A DNA stretch of 64,000 bases from Longimicrobium sp. (GTDB lineage Bacteria; Gemmatimonadota; Gemmatimonadetes; Longimicrobiales; Longimicrobiaceae). A model generated the notes under the pieces. The model ran no database searches. It saw nothing but the letters and a program-made list of their open reading frames with translations, and had not been told where the DNA came from. The DNA is taken from NCBI RefSeq assembly GCF_035474595.1, contig NZ_DATIND010000137.1, positions 1-64,000 of the forward strand, written 5' to 3'. Positions 53,748 through 62,395 of this stretch are shown piece by piece (the stretch's first letter is position 1; every line of letters begins with the position of its first letter). Made by a program: the position numbers and the translations under genes.

Positions 53748-55255
53748 CCGGCGCTCTCCGCGTAGAAGCCCCGGATCGCCTCGACGAGCCCCGGGATGGT
53801 GTACTCCGCCGCCTCCACCTCCACCGCCATCCCCATCTCCCGAACCGTTTGCGAGGTGACCGGGCCGATGGACGCCACCTTCGCCCTCCCCACGTCGGCA
53901 CCCACCAGCGACGCGAAGTTGCGCACGGTGGAGCTGGCGGTGAAGGTCACCAGGTCCACCTCGCCCGCGTCCAGCCGCCGCCGCACCTCGTCCGCGCCGG
54001 CGCCGTCCTGCACGGTGCGGTACGCCACCACCTCCACCACCTCCGCCCCACGGGCGCGCAGCCCGTCGGGGAGCACGGCGCGGGCGATCTCCGCGCGGGG
54101 AAGGAGGATGCGCTTCCCGTCCACGCCCGCGGCCGCGAGCGCCTCCACGGCCGCCTCGGCCACGAACTCGTCCGGCACCAGGTCCGCGCGGATGCCGTGC
54201 TTCGCCGCCTCGGCCGCCGTCGCGGGGCCGATGGCGCAGACGCGCGCGGCGCCCAGCGCCCGGGCGTCGCGCCCCATCCCGGCGAGCTCCCGGAAGAAGT
54301 GCTCGACGCCGTTCACGCTGGTGAAGACGATCCAGTCGAACGTCTCCGCACGAGCTGCCGCCTCGCGCAGCGGCGCCGGGTCCGCGGGGGGAACGATGCG
54401 GATGACGGGGAGCTGCAGCACCTCCGCCCCCAGCCGCTCCAGCGTGGCGGCGAATTCGCTGGCCTGCGCGCGGGCGCGGGTGACCACGATGCACCGACCC
54501 GAGAGCGGCCGGCGGTCGAACCAGGCCAGCTCATCGCGCAGCGAGACCACGTTGCCGACCAGGACGATCGACGGCGCGCCGATGTTCGCGGCGCGCGCGA
54601 TCTCGGGAAGGGTGGCCATCGTTCCCATCACCGTGCGCTGGCGGGGATACGTTCCCCACTCCACCGCCGCGGCGGGCGTGTCGGGCGAGCGTCCGGCGGC
54701 GATCAGGCGGCCGAAGTTCTCCTCCATCCGCCCCACGCTCATGTAGAAGACCAGCGTCCCCGTCCCCCGGGCCAGGAACTCCCAGTCGACCTCCGTCTCC
54801 GCCTTCGTGGGGTCCTCGTGCCCGGTCACCAGCGTCACGCTGGTCGACAGCCCGCGGTGGGTGACGGGGATCCCCGCGTACGCCGGCGCGGCGACCCCCG
54901 CGGTCACGCCGGGGACGACCTCGAAGGGGATGCCGGCGCGCGCCAGCTCCAGCGCCTCTTCCCCGCCCCGCCCGAAGACGAACGGATCGCCGCCCTTCAG
55001 CCGCACCACCGTCTCGTGCTTCCGCGCGAGATCGACCAGCAGCGCGCTGATCTCGTCCTGCGAGAGGACGTTCTTCCGCCCGCCGCGCTTCCCGGCGAAG
55101 ATCCGCTCCGCCCGCGTGGCGAGCTCGACGATCCCGGGCGACGCGAGGGCGTCGTAGACGAGCACGTCCGCGCGCGCGAGCAGCTCCGCGGCGCGGACGG
55201 TCAGCAGCCCCGGATCGCCCGGGCCCGCGCCCACCAGGTACACGGTGCCGGTCAC
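53744..55255 (-). CDS. cobA-hemD: Fused uroporphyrinogen-III C-methyltransferase / uroporphyrinogen-III synthase
   Basis: 503 aa. Residues 1-245 are CobA (VYLVGAGPGDPGLLTVRAAELL, VRLKGGDPFVFGRGGEE, VVPGVTAGVAAPAYAGIPVTHRG), which makes precorrin-2. Residues about 250-503 are HemD (RCIVVTRARAQASEFAATLERLGAEV, VFTSVNGVEHFF, TFTASSTVRNFASL). The fused form is known in other bacteria. It sits between rmd (4-bp overlap) and the Wzi-like gene (4-bp overlap), so it is translated with capsule genes. GTG 55255 is the start. hemA, hemC and hemL are not in the window. Confidence 0.96.
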   Translation of the reverse strand: MTGTVYLVGAGPGDPGLLTVRAAELLARADVLVYDALASPGIVELATRAERIFAGKRGGRKNVLSQDEISALLVDLARKHETVVRLKGGDPFVFGRGGEEALELARAGIPFEVVPGVTAGVAAPAYAGIPVTHRGLSTSVTLVTGHEDPTKAETEVDWEFLARGTGTLVFYMSVGRMEENFGRLIAAGRSPDTPAAAVEWGTYPRQRTVMGTMATLPEIARAANIGAPSIVLVGNVVSLRDELAWFDRRPLSGRCIVVTRARAQASEFAATLERLGAEVLQLPVIRIVPPADPAPLREAAARAETFDWIVFTSVNGVEHFFRELAGMGRDARALGAARVCAIGPATAAEAAKHGIRADLVPDEFVAEAAVEALAAAGVDGKRILLPRAEIARAVLPDGLRARGAEVVEVVAYRTVQDGAGADEVRRRLDAGEVDLVTFTASSTVRNFASLVGADVGRAKVASIGPVTSQTVREMGMAVEVEAAEYTIPGLVEAIRGFYAESAG

Positions 55256-56199
55256 GCCGCCTCCGCGTGCGCGGCCAGGGCGCGCTCCTCGTGCTCCAGC
55301 AGCTCCGCCAGCGTCCGCCGCAGCGGGATCTCCGGCGCCCAGCCGAGCCCGCGCAGCGCCGACGCGTCGCCGCAGAGGAGGGGGACGTCCACCGGACGGA
55401 AGCGCGCGGGATCGGTCTCCAGCCGCGCGCCGGTGCCGCTCAGCTCCACCAGCATCTCCACCAGTTCGGCCATCGAGTGCGCCTCGCCCGTTCCCACGTT
55501 GTACGCCTGGCCCGGCTCGCCGCGCTCAATCAGCGTGCGGTAGGCGCGAACCACGTCGCGCACGTCCAGGTAGTCGCGCCGCGCCTGCAGGTTGCCCACG
55601 CGCAGCACCGGCTCGGCGCGCCCCGCGCGGATCTCCGCCAGCTGGCGGGCGAAGGCGGACAGCGCGAAGCGGCCGTCCTGCCCCGGCCCGGTGTGGCTGA
55701 ACGAGCGGGCGATCACCGCGGGAACGCCGCGCGCCGCCGCCTCCACCACCGCCATCTCCGCCGCCGCCTTGCTCGCCGCGTAGGGGTTGGTCGGGCGAAG
55801 GGGACGGGACTCGGGGATCGGCTGCTCGTCCTCGGGGACCGCGCCGTACACCTCGGCGGAGGAGATGAAGAGGAGGCGCGCGCCCTCGGGGAGCGCGCTG
55901 ACCAGCCGCAGCGTCCCCGTCGCGTTCACCTCCCACGTCGCGACGGGATCGACGAACGAGTCCGCCACCGAGGCCTGCGCGGCCAGGTGGAAGACCCGCT
56001 CCGGCCGCGCCTCGCGCATCGCCGCGGCGATCGAGTCGGCCGACGCCAGCTCCATCGGCAGCCAGCGCGCATCGCGGAGCGCGGCCGGGGGCGCGTGGCC
56101 CGCCTGCAGCGTTCCCCACACCTCGCACCCGTCGGCCAGCAGCGAGCGCACCAGGTGGCACCCCGCGAAGCCGGCCGCGCCGGTGACCAGTGCGCGCAC
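55252..56199 (-). CDS. rmd: GDP-4-dehydro-6-deoxy-D-mannose reductase-like SDR
   Basis: 315 aa SDR, GTG start at 56199, 5 bp after gmd. TGAAGFAGCHLVRSLL (NAD fold), SSAEVYGAVPEDEQPIPES and NPYAASKAAAEM (Y/K catalytic), HTGPGQDGRFALSAFARQLAEI. The HTGPGQ motif and the order gmd-rmd point to Rmd, which makes GDP-D-rhamnose from GDP-4-keto-6-deoxymannose. GDP-fucose synthase (Fcl) is less likely since its NPYA motif is followed by other residues. Confidence 0.87.
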   Translation of the reverse strand: MRALVTGAAGFAGCHLVRSLLADGCEVWGTLQAGHAPPAALRDARWLPMELASADSIAAAMREARPERVFHLAAQASVADSFVDPVATWEVNATGTLRLVSALPEGARLLFISSAEVYGAVPEDEQPIPESRPLRPTNPYAASKAAAEMAVVEAAARGVPAVIARSFSHTGPGQDGRFALSAFARQLAEIRAGRAEPVLRVGNLQARRDYLDVRDVVRAYRTLIERGEPGQAYNVGTGEAHSMAELVEMLVELSGTGARLETDPARFRPVDVPLLCGDASALRGLGWAPEIPLRRTLAELLEHEERALAAHAEAA

Positions 56200-56204
56200 G
56201 GCGC

Positions 56205-57309
<1,105 letters not shown>

Positions 57310-57333
57310 TCAAAGGAGATAGGCCGCCAAGGG

Positions 57334-57362
57334 TTGACCGTGGGCCCGGTCTGCCTTAGGTT
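57334..57362 (+). promoter_or_regulatory. Promoter of rpmB
   Basis: TTGACC (57334-57339) and TAGGTT (57357-57362), 17-bp spacer. The -10 lies in TTAGGTTTC, as in the 23620 promoter. GAGGAGATT before the ATG at 57412 is a good ribosome site. Confidence 0.7.
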
Positions 57363-57411
57363 TCATGGCTTGTGACACAACCGGCGAATACGAGAGACTG
57401 AGGAGATTCCG

Positions 57412-57603
57412 ATGGCTTTCTGCGAGGTCTGCGGAAAGGGGCCGCGCAGCGGGAACAACGTCAGCCACGCGAACAACAAGACCAAGCGTGTGTGGCGTCC
57501 GAACCTGCAGCCCGCGCGGATCGTGACCGACAACGGCACGCACAAGCGTGTTCGCGTGTGCACGAGCTGCCTGTCGGCCGGCAAGGTCCGCAAGGCGGGC
57601 TGA
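57412..57603 (+). CDS. rpmB: 50S ribosomal protein L28
   Basis: 63 aa. [27 protein letters not shown] and [12 protein letters not shown] match L28. Four cysteines in two CxxC pairs (C4/C7 and C50/C53) make it the zinc-binding (C+) form. It is a lone gene with its own promoter and terminator, divergent from the gmd operon. Such a ribosomal singleton beside a capsule locus marks the edge of the locus. Confidence 0.97.
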   Translation: MAFCEVCGKGPRSGNNVSHANNKTKRVWRPNLQPARIVTDNGTHKRVRVCTSCLSAGKVRKAG

Positions 57604-57635
57604 AGCCGTCCGGCGCTTCCGCATTGAAGAGTTCA

Positions 57636-57676
57636 GCGGTCGCATCTCCTTCGCGAGGTGCGGCCGCTTCTCTTTT
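57636..57676 (+). terminator. Intrinsic terminator of rpmB
   Basis: 13-bp stem (57636-57648 with 57655-57667, two G-U pairs in RNA), 6-nt loop, then TTCTCTTTT. Lies 33 bp after the rpmB stop. Confidence 0.85.
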
Positions 57677-57795
57677 GTCCGCGTCTTCCTGAACTGCAAA
57701 CCGATCGAACGGCGGGATTGGGTTTGGGCGCGCATTCTCACACAGGTGCGTCTCCTCGGGCTCCGCGCCGCCCTCACCCCGCGCCGGAGGGCGCG

Positions 57796-57820
57796 ACCCT
57801 CTCCCGTTCCGGGAGAGGGT
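57796..57820. repeat. CTCTCCCG hairpin, copy 1
   Basis: Perfect palindrome: 11-bp arms ACCCTCTCCCG and its complement around TTC. The same core stem recurs at 57894-57916. Confidence 0.8.
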
Positions 57821-57893
57821 GGCTTTCCAGCATCCGCGCACTTTCCGACCTCCCTCGCACGGACATATGGAGCCGCGCCGATGCCATCCAGCT

Positions 57894-57916
57894 ACCTCTC
57901 CCGGTACGGGAGAGGT
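57894..57916. repeat. CTCTCCCG hairpin, copy 2
   Basis: Perfect palindrome: 10-bp arms ACCTCTCCCG and its complement around GTA. Sister of 57796-57820, 73 bp further on; REP-like in look. Confidence 0.8.
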
Positions 57917-58031
57917 GGACGGCCTGAGCCGGCCGGAGAGGGCGCGATGCCGCGGCACCGCGCCGAAGCCTCTCCTCGCGATCAAGTCTCCCCATCCCCA
58001 TCGCAGCGCAGCCCAGTCCGCGACGGCCGCC

Positions 58032-58763
58032 TCACCCCGCCGCGGCCGCCGCCTCGCGCCCCAGGTACGTCGGCGTGATCCTCTCCGTCGTCACCTCCCC
58101 CTCCGCCAGCGTGAACCGGAACGCGACCGCCTCGGGGCGCGAGCTGACGGCGCGCACCAGCTGGCCATCGCGGAAGTGCAGGGCCACGCCGTCCTCCGCC
58201 GCCAGCGCCGGCGCGCCGAAGCGCCGCACGAACTCGGGGAAGAGCACCGGGCGCCGCCGGTCGCTGTCGTAGTGCGGCGAGAAGGCGCCGGGAAGGAAGC
58301 CCAGGCCGTTGGTCAGCGGCTTCAGGTCGGGGCTGTAGCTGTCGGTGATCCCCCGCTCGAACCAGCACAGCGCGCCCGCGCTCACCCCGCAGAAGATCGT
58401 CCCCGCCGCCAGCGCCTCGGCCACGGCGCGGTCCATCCCCTGCGCGCGCCACACGGCCAGCAGGTTCACCGTGTTCCCGCCGCCCACGTACACCAGGTCC
58501 TGCTCGCAGAGGAACCCCGCCAGGTCGTCGAACTTGCGGCTGAAGAGCGACAGGTAGGTGGGCTCGCACACGTCCGGCGGGAACGCCTCGCCGAAGCGGT
58601 CGATGTACCCGATCGCATCGCCCGCCGCCGTGGGGACGAAGCAGACGCGCGGGTGGCGCTTGCCGGTCGCGGCCAGCACGTACTGGTCCAGCAGCGGGTT
58701 GTCCGGCTCCATGGTGAAGCCGCCGCCGCCCATCGCGATGATCTGGCCGGGGTGTGAAGGCAT
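58032..58763 (-). CDS. Peptidase E-like (S51 family) serine peptidase
   Basis: 243 aa. IIAMGGGGFTMEPDNPLLDQYVL at the N-terminus, LVYVGGGNTVNLLAVWRAQGMD and the nucleophile elbow CGVSAGALCWFERG (Ser in GxSAG) fit peptidase E/cyanophycinase-like proteins. ATG 58763 was preferred to 58793 because the family starts close to the GGGG motif. The target dipeptide is not known; it is not linked to the polysaccharide genes. Confidence 0.88.
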   Translation of the reverse strand: MPSHPGQIIAMGGGGFTMEPDNPLLDQYVLAATGKRHPRVCFVPTAAGDAIGYIDRFGEAFPPDVCEPTYLSLFSRKFDDLAGFLCEQDLVYVGGGNTVNLLAVWRAQGMDRAVAEALAAGTIFCGVSAGALCWFERGITDSYSPDLKPLTNGLGFLPGAFSPHYDSDRRRPVLFPEFVRRFGAPALAAEDGVALHFRDGQLVRAVSSRPEAVAFRFTLAEGEVTTERITPTYLGREAAAAAG

Positions 58764-58854
58764 CGCCTGCGATCGAGGGTTGAGAGGAAGCACGCGGAAC
58801 GCCGCTCATAATGCGTCCTGGAGCGACCCCGCGAAAGCCCGCACGACAGAGAAA

Positions 58855-58901
58855 GACGGAGGTCACGAAGCTGCTCCTCGCAGTCCTCCGCGACCTCCGT
58901 G
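58855..58901. repeat. ACGGAGG-family hairpin
   Basis: GACGGAGGTC (58855-58864) pairs with GACCTCCGT (58892-58900) over a loop that repeats CTCCTCGC/CCTCCGC. Related to 19881-19950. Between the ABC ATPase and the peptidase gene. Confidence 0.55.
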
Positions 58902-58937
58902 TCCTCCGCGGGAGCCCCCGCCGTCGCGGGGAGCCGG

Positions 58938-59696
58938 TCACCCCGCCGGCGACCGCTCCGGTCCGCGAAGCAGCTCGCGCGTCGCGGCGTGCGACGGCCG
59001 CGCCAGCACCTCCTCCGCGGGCCCCAGCTCCACCATCGTCCCCTCCGCCAGCACGGCCACCCGGTCGCACACCGCGCGCGCGAAATCCACGTCGTGGGTG
59101 GAGATCAGCAGCCCGCGCCCCTGGCCGGCCAGCTCGCGCAGCGTCTCGCCCAGCGCGCCGCGGCGGGCGGGGTCCAGCGCCGCCGTGGGCTCGTCCATCA
59201 GCAGCATCAGCGGGTCCGGCGCCAGCGCGCGGGCGATCGCCACCCGCTGCGACTCGCCGCCGGAGAGCGCGCGCGGATACGCGGTCGCACGATGGGAGAC
59301 GCCCAGCTCGTCCAGCAGCGCCATCGCCGTCTCCCGCGCCTTCGCCCGGGTCCACCCCAGCGCGTGCACCGGCGCCAGCATCACGTTCTCCAGCGCGGTC
59401 AGGTGCTCGAACAGGGCGTGGGCCTGGAACACCATCCCCACCTTGCGGCGCAGCCCCTTCAGCCGCGACTCGCGTGGCAGCGGGCCGGGGCGCAGCGCGA
59501 AGCCGTCCACCTCGATCGCGCCGCCGCTGAACGGCTGCAGCGCCGCGATGCTCCGCAGCACCGTCGACTTCCCCGCGCCCGACGCGCCCATCAGCGCGCA
59601 CACCTCCCCGGGCGCCACCCGCAGGTCCACTCCGCGCAGGATCTCCCGCTTTCCGTGCGCCACGCGCAGCCCGGTCACCGCCAGTCCGCCGCTCAT
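58938..59696 (-). CDS. Amino-acid-type ABC transporter ATPase
   Basis: 252 aa. Walker A GASGAGKST (37-45), Q-loop region MVFQAHALFEHLTALENV, signature LSGGESQRVAIARAL, Walker B LLMDEPTAALD and the switch His in ISTHD. It belongs to the polar-amino-acid class (GlnQ/HisP-like). ATG 59696 overlaps the permease stop (ATGA), so it is the partner of the fused gene upstream. Confidence 0.93.
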   Translation of the reverse strand: MSGGLAVTGLRVAHGKREILRGVDLRVAPGEVCALMGASGAGKSTVLRSIAALQPFSGGAIEVDGFALRPGPLPRESRLKGLRRKVGMVFQAHALFEHLTALENVMLAPVHALGWTRAKARETAMALLDELGVSHRATAYPRALSGGESQRVAIARALAPDPLMLLMDEPTAALDPARRGALGETLRELAGQGRGLLISTHDVDFARAVCDRVAVLAEGTMVELGPAEEVLARPSHAATRELLRGPERSPAG

Positions 59697-61264
59697 GCCA
59701 GGCTCCAGCGCCGCTCCAGCCGCCGCGCGAACCGCGACAGCGGAAGGGAGAAGAGGAGATACAGCCCCGCGCAGATGATCCCCGGCACCACCCAGCTCCC
59801 CACGTTGGTGGCGTAGATCGCCGTCTGCTTGGTCAGCTCCACCACGGTGATGACGGAGACGAGCGACGAGTCCTTCAGCAGCGCCACGAAGTCGTTCGTC
59901 ATCGGCGCCAGCGCCAGCCGGAGCGCCTGGGGCCCGCGCACCAGCCGCAGGATCTGCCCTTCCGAGAGCCCCAGCGTGCGCCCGGCCTCCAGCTGCGCGC
60001 GTGGGATCGCCTCCAGCGCCGCGCGGTAGATCTCCGACTCGTACGCCGCGTAGTTCAGCCCCAGTCCGAGTACCGCGGCGAAAAAAGCGGGGAGCCGGAC
60101 GACGCCGGAAAGGCCGTAGTAGATGACGAAGAGCTGCAGCAGCACCGGCGTCCCGCGCATCACCTCCACGTAGACCGTCAGCAGCGCGCGCAGCAGCGGA
60201 TGCCCGTACACCCGCCCCGCCGCGACCAGGATGCCGATGGTCACCGCCAGCGCCATCGCCAGGCACGACAGCACCAGCGTCACCCCCGCGGCCCGCGCCA
60301 GCGCGGGAAGATAGGTGCGCAGCGCGCGGTTGCTCGCCGGCGCCGGCGCGGCGGCGTCCGTCGCCGGCGCTTGGGCCAGCACCCGGCGGAAGTACGCCGC
60401 CTCGCCATCGTTCCACACGCCCCAGCGCCGGAAGGTCCGCTCCAGCGACCCGTCCGCCATCCGCGCCCGCAGCACCGCGTTGGCCGAGTCCCGCAGCGCC
60501 GCGTCGGCGCGCGCGAACACGGCCACGTAGTGCCCCGTCGCCGCCGGCTCGGGCTGGATGACGAACCCGCCCGTGCGCCGCAGCGAGCGCTCGGCGATGA
60601 CGTTGTCCAGCAGCACCGCGTCCACCCGCCCGGCCACCAGGTCGCTGTACGGGTGCACGTCGTCGTCGTAGGAGATGGGGATGAGACCGGAGCGCGCCTG
60701 CTCGTCGACGAGCATCTGGTACGCCATCGTCTGCCCCAGCGTGGCCACCCGCCGCCCGGCGAGGTCCGACAGCCTGCGGAAGCGGTTCCGGTCGCCCGGC
60801 CGCACCGCCAGCACCTCGTGGAACTCGTAGTAGGGGATGGAGACGGAGTGCCGGGCGCGCAGCTCCGGCCGGTCCTCCACCCCGCTCATCCCCACCTCGA
60901 AGTCGCCCCGCTCCACCGACTGCTCGATCGACGCCCACGCCACCTGCACGAACACGGGCTCGCGCCCCAGCCCGCGCGCGATCATCTCCGCGATCTCCAC
61001 GTCGAACCCGCGCACCTTGCTCGGGTCCGCGGGATCCGCCTCCACGAACGGCGCCCCGCCCTCCGCGTCACCGCCCCACCGGAACGGCGGCTTCGCGGCA
61101 GCGCTCGCCTGCGCCGAAGCGAGATGGGCGGACGTAGCGAAGAGCGCGGCCGCGACGAGCGCGAGCCACCACCGGGCGGAACAGCGAGATGCGGAGATGC
61201 GCAACGGCGTAGCGGAGAGAAGGCCGGCGGAGGAGTTGCGCTCGCGGACGGGTGTGCGGCCCAC
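59693..61264 (-). CDS. Fused substrate-binding protein and permease of an amino-acid ABC transporter
   Basis: 523 aa. A signal segment (WWLALVAAALFATSAHLASAQ) leads to a periplasmic SBP_bac_3 domain (about 60-290; PFVEADPADPSKVRGFDVEIAEMIA, GMSGVEDRPELRARHSVS, DLAGRRVATLGQT). The C-terminal 230 residues are a HisM-type permease (TLVLSCLAMALAVTIGILVAA, MRGTPVLLQLFVIYYGLS, EAGRTLGLSEGQILRLV as EAA loop, ALLKDSSLVSVITVVEL). The start GTG 61264 leaves a long n-region; a TTG at 61204 (giving MRISASRCSARWW) is an alternative. Fused SBP-permeases are known in some Gram-positives but less common here. Confidence 0.92.
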   Translation of the reverse strand: MGRTPVRERNSSAGLLSATPLRISASRCSARWWLALVAAALFATSAHLASAQASAAAKPPFRWGGDAEGGAPFVEADPADPSKVRGFDVEIAEMIARGLGREPVFVQVAWASIEQSVERGDFEVGMSGVEDRPELRARHSVSIPYYEFHEVLAVRPGDRNRFRRLSDLAGRRVATLGQTMAYQMLVDEQARSGLIPISYDDDVHPYSDLVAGRVDAVLLDNVIAERSLRRTGGFVIQPEPAATGHYVAVFARADAALRDSANAVLRARMADGSLERTFRRWGVWNDGEAAYFRRVLAQAPATDAAAPAPASNRALRTYLPALARAAGVTLVLSCLAMALAVTIGILVAAGRVYGHPLLRALLTVYVEVMRGTPVLLQLFVIYYGLSGVVRLPAFFAAVLGLGLNYAAYESEIYRAALEAIPRAQLEAGRTLGLSEGQILRLVRGPQALRLALAPMTNDFVALLKDSSLVSVITVVELTKQTAIYATNVGSWVVPGIICAGLYLLFSLPLSRFARRLERRWSLA

Positions 61265-61337
61265 AATCTAGCGCTGCGAGGCGGATGCGAAAGAACACGC
61301 TTCCCAAGCGGGAACGCGGGGCCAGCCTGCTCAAGCG

Positions 61338-61366
61338 TTGGCGCAAACACTTCGATGCTTTTAGCT
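61338..61366 (+). promoter_or_regulatory. Promoter of the toxin-antitoxin pair
   Basis: TTGGCG (61338-61343) and TTAGCT (61361-61366) with a 17-bp spacer. The -10 is only 7 bp from the ATG at 61374, so the transcript is probably leaderless. Confidence 0.45.
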
Positions 61367-61373
61367 TTCGGGC

Positions 61374-61610
61374 ATGGCTACCATCACCATCTCCGATCTG
61401 CAGCACCTGAGCGTTCCGGAGCGCCTCCGCCTGGTGGAGGAACTCTGGAACAGCATTGCCGCCGAAGCGCATGCGAGCCCGGAGCGGCTGCCGCTCGGCG
61501 ATCCGCTTCGGATGGAGCTTCGGCGCCGTTCCGAGGAGTTCCGGAGGAACCCGCACGACGTGATCCCGGCCGATCAGGCCCTCGATGACATCGAGCGGTC
61601 GCTCGGGTGA
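61374..61610 (+). CDS. Addiction-module antitoxin (TIGR02574 type)
   Basis: 78 aa. LSVPERLRLVEELWNSIAAEA and the C-terminal EEFRRNPHDVIPADQALDDIE match the short antitoxins that accompany RelE/ParE toxins. No ribosome site is visible; the promoter sits against the ATG. Its stop overlaps the GTG of the toxin (GTGA). It would bind and silence the toxin and repress its own promoter. Confidence 0.88.
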   Translation: MATITISDLQHLSVPERLRLVEELWNSIAAEAHASPERLPLGDPLRMELRRRSEEFRRNPHDVIPADQALDDIERSLG

Positions 61611-61855
61611 CCCGCGCGCGCTTTCGCGTGGTGATGCGGCCGGTCGCCAGAACGGAGATCGCCGAAGCGGCCGGGTGGTACGAGGAGCAGAAGCGCGGGC
61701 TGGGCCGCGAACTGACTCGCGAAATGCGAGCCGCGGTGGCCCGGCTGCAGGACAACCCGTTCCAGTATCAGACGGTCGATGAGGAGATGCGGCGCATGCT
61801 GTTGCACGACTTTCCGTACGGCACTTCTTCGAGGTTCACGGATCCAACGTCGTGA
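61607..61855 (+). CDS. RelE/ParE-type toxin, frameshifted at the C-terminus
   Basis: 82 aa as read, GTG start. The first part is normal: FRVVMRPVARTEIAEAAGWYEEQKRGLGREL and LQDNPFQYQTVDEEMRRMLLHDFPYG. After FPYG (about 61822) the frame breaks. In the +2 frame from 61825 the expected last strand appears: FFEVHGSNVVIHGCIHHARNP. One base seems missing near 61823-61825. So the toxin lacks its last beta-strand and is probably dead, unless the base is a sequencing error. The antitoxin is intact. Confidence 0.85.
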   Translation: MTRARFRVVMRPVARTEIAEAAGWYEEQKRGLGRELTREMRAAVARLQDNPFQYQTVDEEMRRMLLHDFPYGTSSRFTDPTS

Positions 61856-61964
61856 TCCATGGATGCATTCACCACGCGCGAAACCCGGCGGCCTGCTGCA
61901 CCGCGTCACGCGGCCCGAACCGCCGGAGTGGTGAGCTCGTAGACACCGATTCCGATGGAAAAGA

Positions 61965-62010
61965 AAAGACCCCGCGGCCGGTGAAGGCCTCGGGGTCTGT
62001 TCTTTTCGAC
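61965..62010 (-). terminator. Intrinsic terminator of rplQ
   Basis: Stem AGACCCCG-GGCC with its complement (61977-62008) about 26 bp after the rplQ stop; on the minus strand it is followed by TTTTCTTTTCC. A GC stem plus T tract makes it a strong intrinsic terminator of the rpsD-rpoA-rplQ operon. Confidence 0.85.
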
Positions 62011-62034
62011 TGACTTCGCGTCCGGAGACGCCGA

Positions 62035-62394
62035 TCAGGCGCGGTCGACCAGCTCGATCAGCGCGCACTCGGCGCCGTCGCCCTGGCGGAAGCCGGTCTT
62101 CAGGATGCGGGTGTAGCCGCCCGGCCGCTCGGCCACGCGCGGGCCGATCTGGTCGAACAGCAGCACCAGCACGTCGCGGTCCTGGATCTCGCGCGCGGCG
62201 AGCCGCTTGGCGTGAAGGTCGCCCTTCTTGGCCAGTGTGATCAGCTTCTCGGCGTACGGCCGCAGCTCCTTGGCCTTGGCCTCGGTCGTCTCGATGCGGC
62301 CGTGGCGGAACAGGCTGGTGGCCATGTTGCGCAGCAGCGCGCTCTTGTGCTCGTGGGTGCGCCCCAGCGCGCGCCCGCGGTTGTTGTGTCTCAT
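62035..62394 (-). CDS. rplQ: 50S ribosomal protein L17
   Basis: 119 aa. RHNNRGRALGRTHEHKSALLRNMATSLFRHGRIETTEAKAKELRPYAEKLITLAKKG is the standard L17 opening. It lies 1 bp after rpoA, the usual order rpsD-rpoA-rplQ, and before a strong terminator. Normal in length. Confidence 0.98.
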   Translation of the reverse strand: MRHNNRGRALGRTHEHKSALLRNMATSLFRHGRIETTEAKAKELRPYAEKLITLAKKGDLHAKRLAAREIQDRDVLVLLFDQIGPRVAERPGGYTRILKTGFRQGDGAECALIELVDRA

Positions 62395-62395
62395 C

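Larger units (their letters stand above)
57604..58031. other. Intergenic region with terminator and two CTCTCCCG hairpins
   Basis: About 430 bp between rpmB and the peptidase gene (convergent). It contains the rpmB terminator (57636-57676) and two hairpins (57796-57820 and 57894-57916). I see no gene. Confidence 0.6.
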
